Positions 6,217-6,458 of a stretch of DNA of 6,458 nt are shown piece by piece. A program made the translations under genes and the position numbers. Numbering within the stretch: position 1 is the stretch's first letter; every line of letters starts with the position of its first letter. This DNA is from JBEKDJ01 sp050014415 (GTDB lineage Bacteria > Desulfobacterota > BSN033 > UBA1163). The notes under the pieces were generated by a model, which saw nothing but the letters and a program-made list of their open reading frames with translations, was not told the origin of the DNA and made no database searches. The DNA lies in NCBI GenBank assembly GCA_050014415.1, contig JBEKDJ010000285.1, forward strand, positions 1 through 6,458, in the 5' to 3' direction.

Positions 6217-6221
6217 CCTCC
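6217..6221 (-). promoter_or_regulatory. Shine-Dalgarno deciding the TTG start at 6207
   Basis: The minus strand reads GGAGG here, 9 nt before the TTG at 6207-6205. It lies downstream of the alternative TTG at 6228, so it can serve only the inner start. The homologous N-terminus of the paralogue supports the same choice. Confidence 0.75.
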
Positions 6222-6240
6222 AATTCAATAAATCGACGCT

Positions 6241-6270
6241 AATATAACATTAGGCCAAATCCTTTTGCAA
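6241..6270 (-). promoter_or_regulatory. Candidate promoter of the two-gene operon
   Basis: On the minus strand TTGCAA (6270-6265, four of six consensus bases) is followed after 18 nt by TATATT (6246-6241, five of six). The predicted start is near 6234, leaving a short leader with the GGAGG site. It sits back to back with the plus-strand promoter at 6292-6320. No obvious operator lies between them. Confidence 0.45.
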
Positions 6271-6291
6271 GCATCTGAAATTACCTGATAT

Positions 6292-6320
6292 TTGACAAAT
6301 TATGTCTGAGACCTTATGAT
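6292..6320 (+). promoter_or_regulatory. Near-consensus sigma-70 promoter of the right-edge gene
   Basis: TTGACA (6292-6297) and TATGAT (6315-6320) are separated by exactly 17 nt. The -35 box is perfect and the -10 matches five of six bases. The predicted start is near 6327, with a leader of about 28 nt. This is the strongest promoter by sequence in the window. Confidence 0.75.
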
Positions 6321-6331
6321 TAGTTATTATT

Positions 6332-6348
6332 TCCTTTGAGGAAAGGAG
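6332..6348 (+). promoter_or_regulatory. Shine-Dalgarno embedded in a small hairpin
   Basis: AAAGGAG (6342-6348) is a good ribosome-binding site 6 nt before the ATG at 6355. Its AAAGGA pairs perfectly with TCCTTT (6332-6337) across the four-base loop GAGG. The 6-bp stem would partly hide the site and might tune translation, although it is weak and may be incidental. Confidence 0.55.
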
Positions 6349-6354
6349 AGTAAG

Positions 6355-6458
6355 ATGGGTAGAAAATCTTTGTTTTTTGGAACGACAATATTTCTTCTTG
6401 GCTTATTTGTTGTTTTAGCAAGCCAACTTTTTTCTGAATCAGAGACCATATTGGCTAA
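6355..6458 (+). CDS. N-terminus of an exported or membrane-anchored protein (cut by window edge)
   Basis: The ATG at 6355, placed by a good Shine-Dalgarno and a near-consensus promoter, opens a frame that stays open for 34 codons to the window end. The peptide starts MGRKS and has a hydrophobic stretch at about 6-24 (FFGTTIFLLGLFVVLAS), followed by polar QLFSESET. This is a signal peptide or single N-terminal anchor. No lipobox Cys is seen before the edge. The rest of the gene is outside the window, so no family can be named. It is transcribed divergently from the glycosyltransferase-like operon. Confidence 0.7.
   Translation, partial: MGRKSLFFGTTIFLLGLFVVLASQLFSESETILA

Overview
The window looks like chromosomal DNA of moderate-to-low GC from a Gram-negative bacterium. 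Strong Shine-Dalgarno sites, a possible sigma-54 promoter, secreted Ig-like (carboxypeptidase-regulatory type) domains and TPR-tailed multi-pass membrane proteins would suit Desulfobacterota, Nitrospirota or a related lineage. That placement is inference, because there is no rRNA or other marker gene here. I see no tRNA, rRNA, CRISPR array, transposase or phage gene.

Layout: positions 1-267 are non-coding and regulatory, with a sigma-70-like promoter, a sigma-54-like element and an upstream dyad. They lead into a plus-strand gene (268-1383) for an exported, Ser/Thr-rich protein with two tandem beta-sandwich repeats and an unrecognised C-terminal domain. A strong intrinsic terminator (about 1447-1481) follows. 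Converging on it from the right is a two-gene minus-strand operon: 3733-6207 first, then 1480-3723 after a 9-nt gap. The two genes are tandem paralogues. Each has a multi-pass GT-C-like membrane core of about 400 residues and a C-terminal TPR tail, the architecture of TMTC-type O-mannosyltransferases. A second divergent promoter region (about 6208-6354) also drives a plus-strand gene at the right edge. Only its N-terminal signal or anchor segment is in the window.

How they may work together (inference): the two membrane proteins have the form of lipid-phosphate-sugar-dependent protein glycosyltransferases, with periplasmic TPR arms that could hold polypeptide substrates. The exported protein at 268-1383, about 26% Ser/Thr after its signal peptide, is a plausible local substrate.

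The most interesting signals are: (i) a tandem duplication whose membrane cores stayed nearly alike while the TPR tails diverged to 7 versus 10 repeats; (ii) a cytoplasmic linker in both paralogues filled with different short tandem DNA repeats, one with a 7-nt period that ignores the reading frame; (iii) the layered promoter of the exported protein; (iv) a TTG start in the first operon gene and no nearby Shine-Dalgarno for the second.
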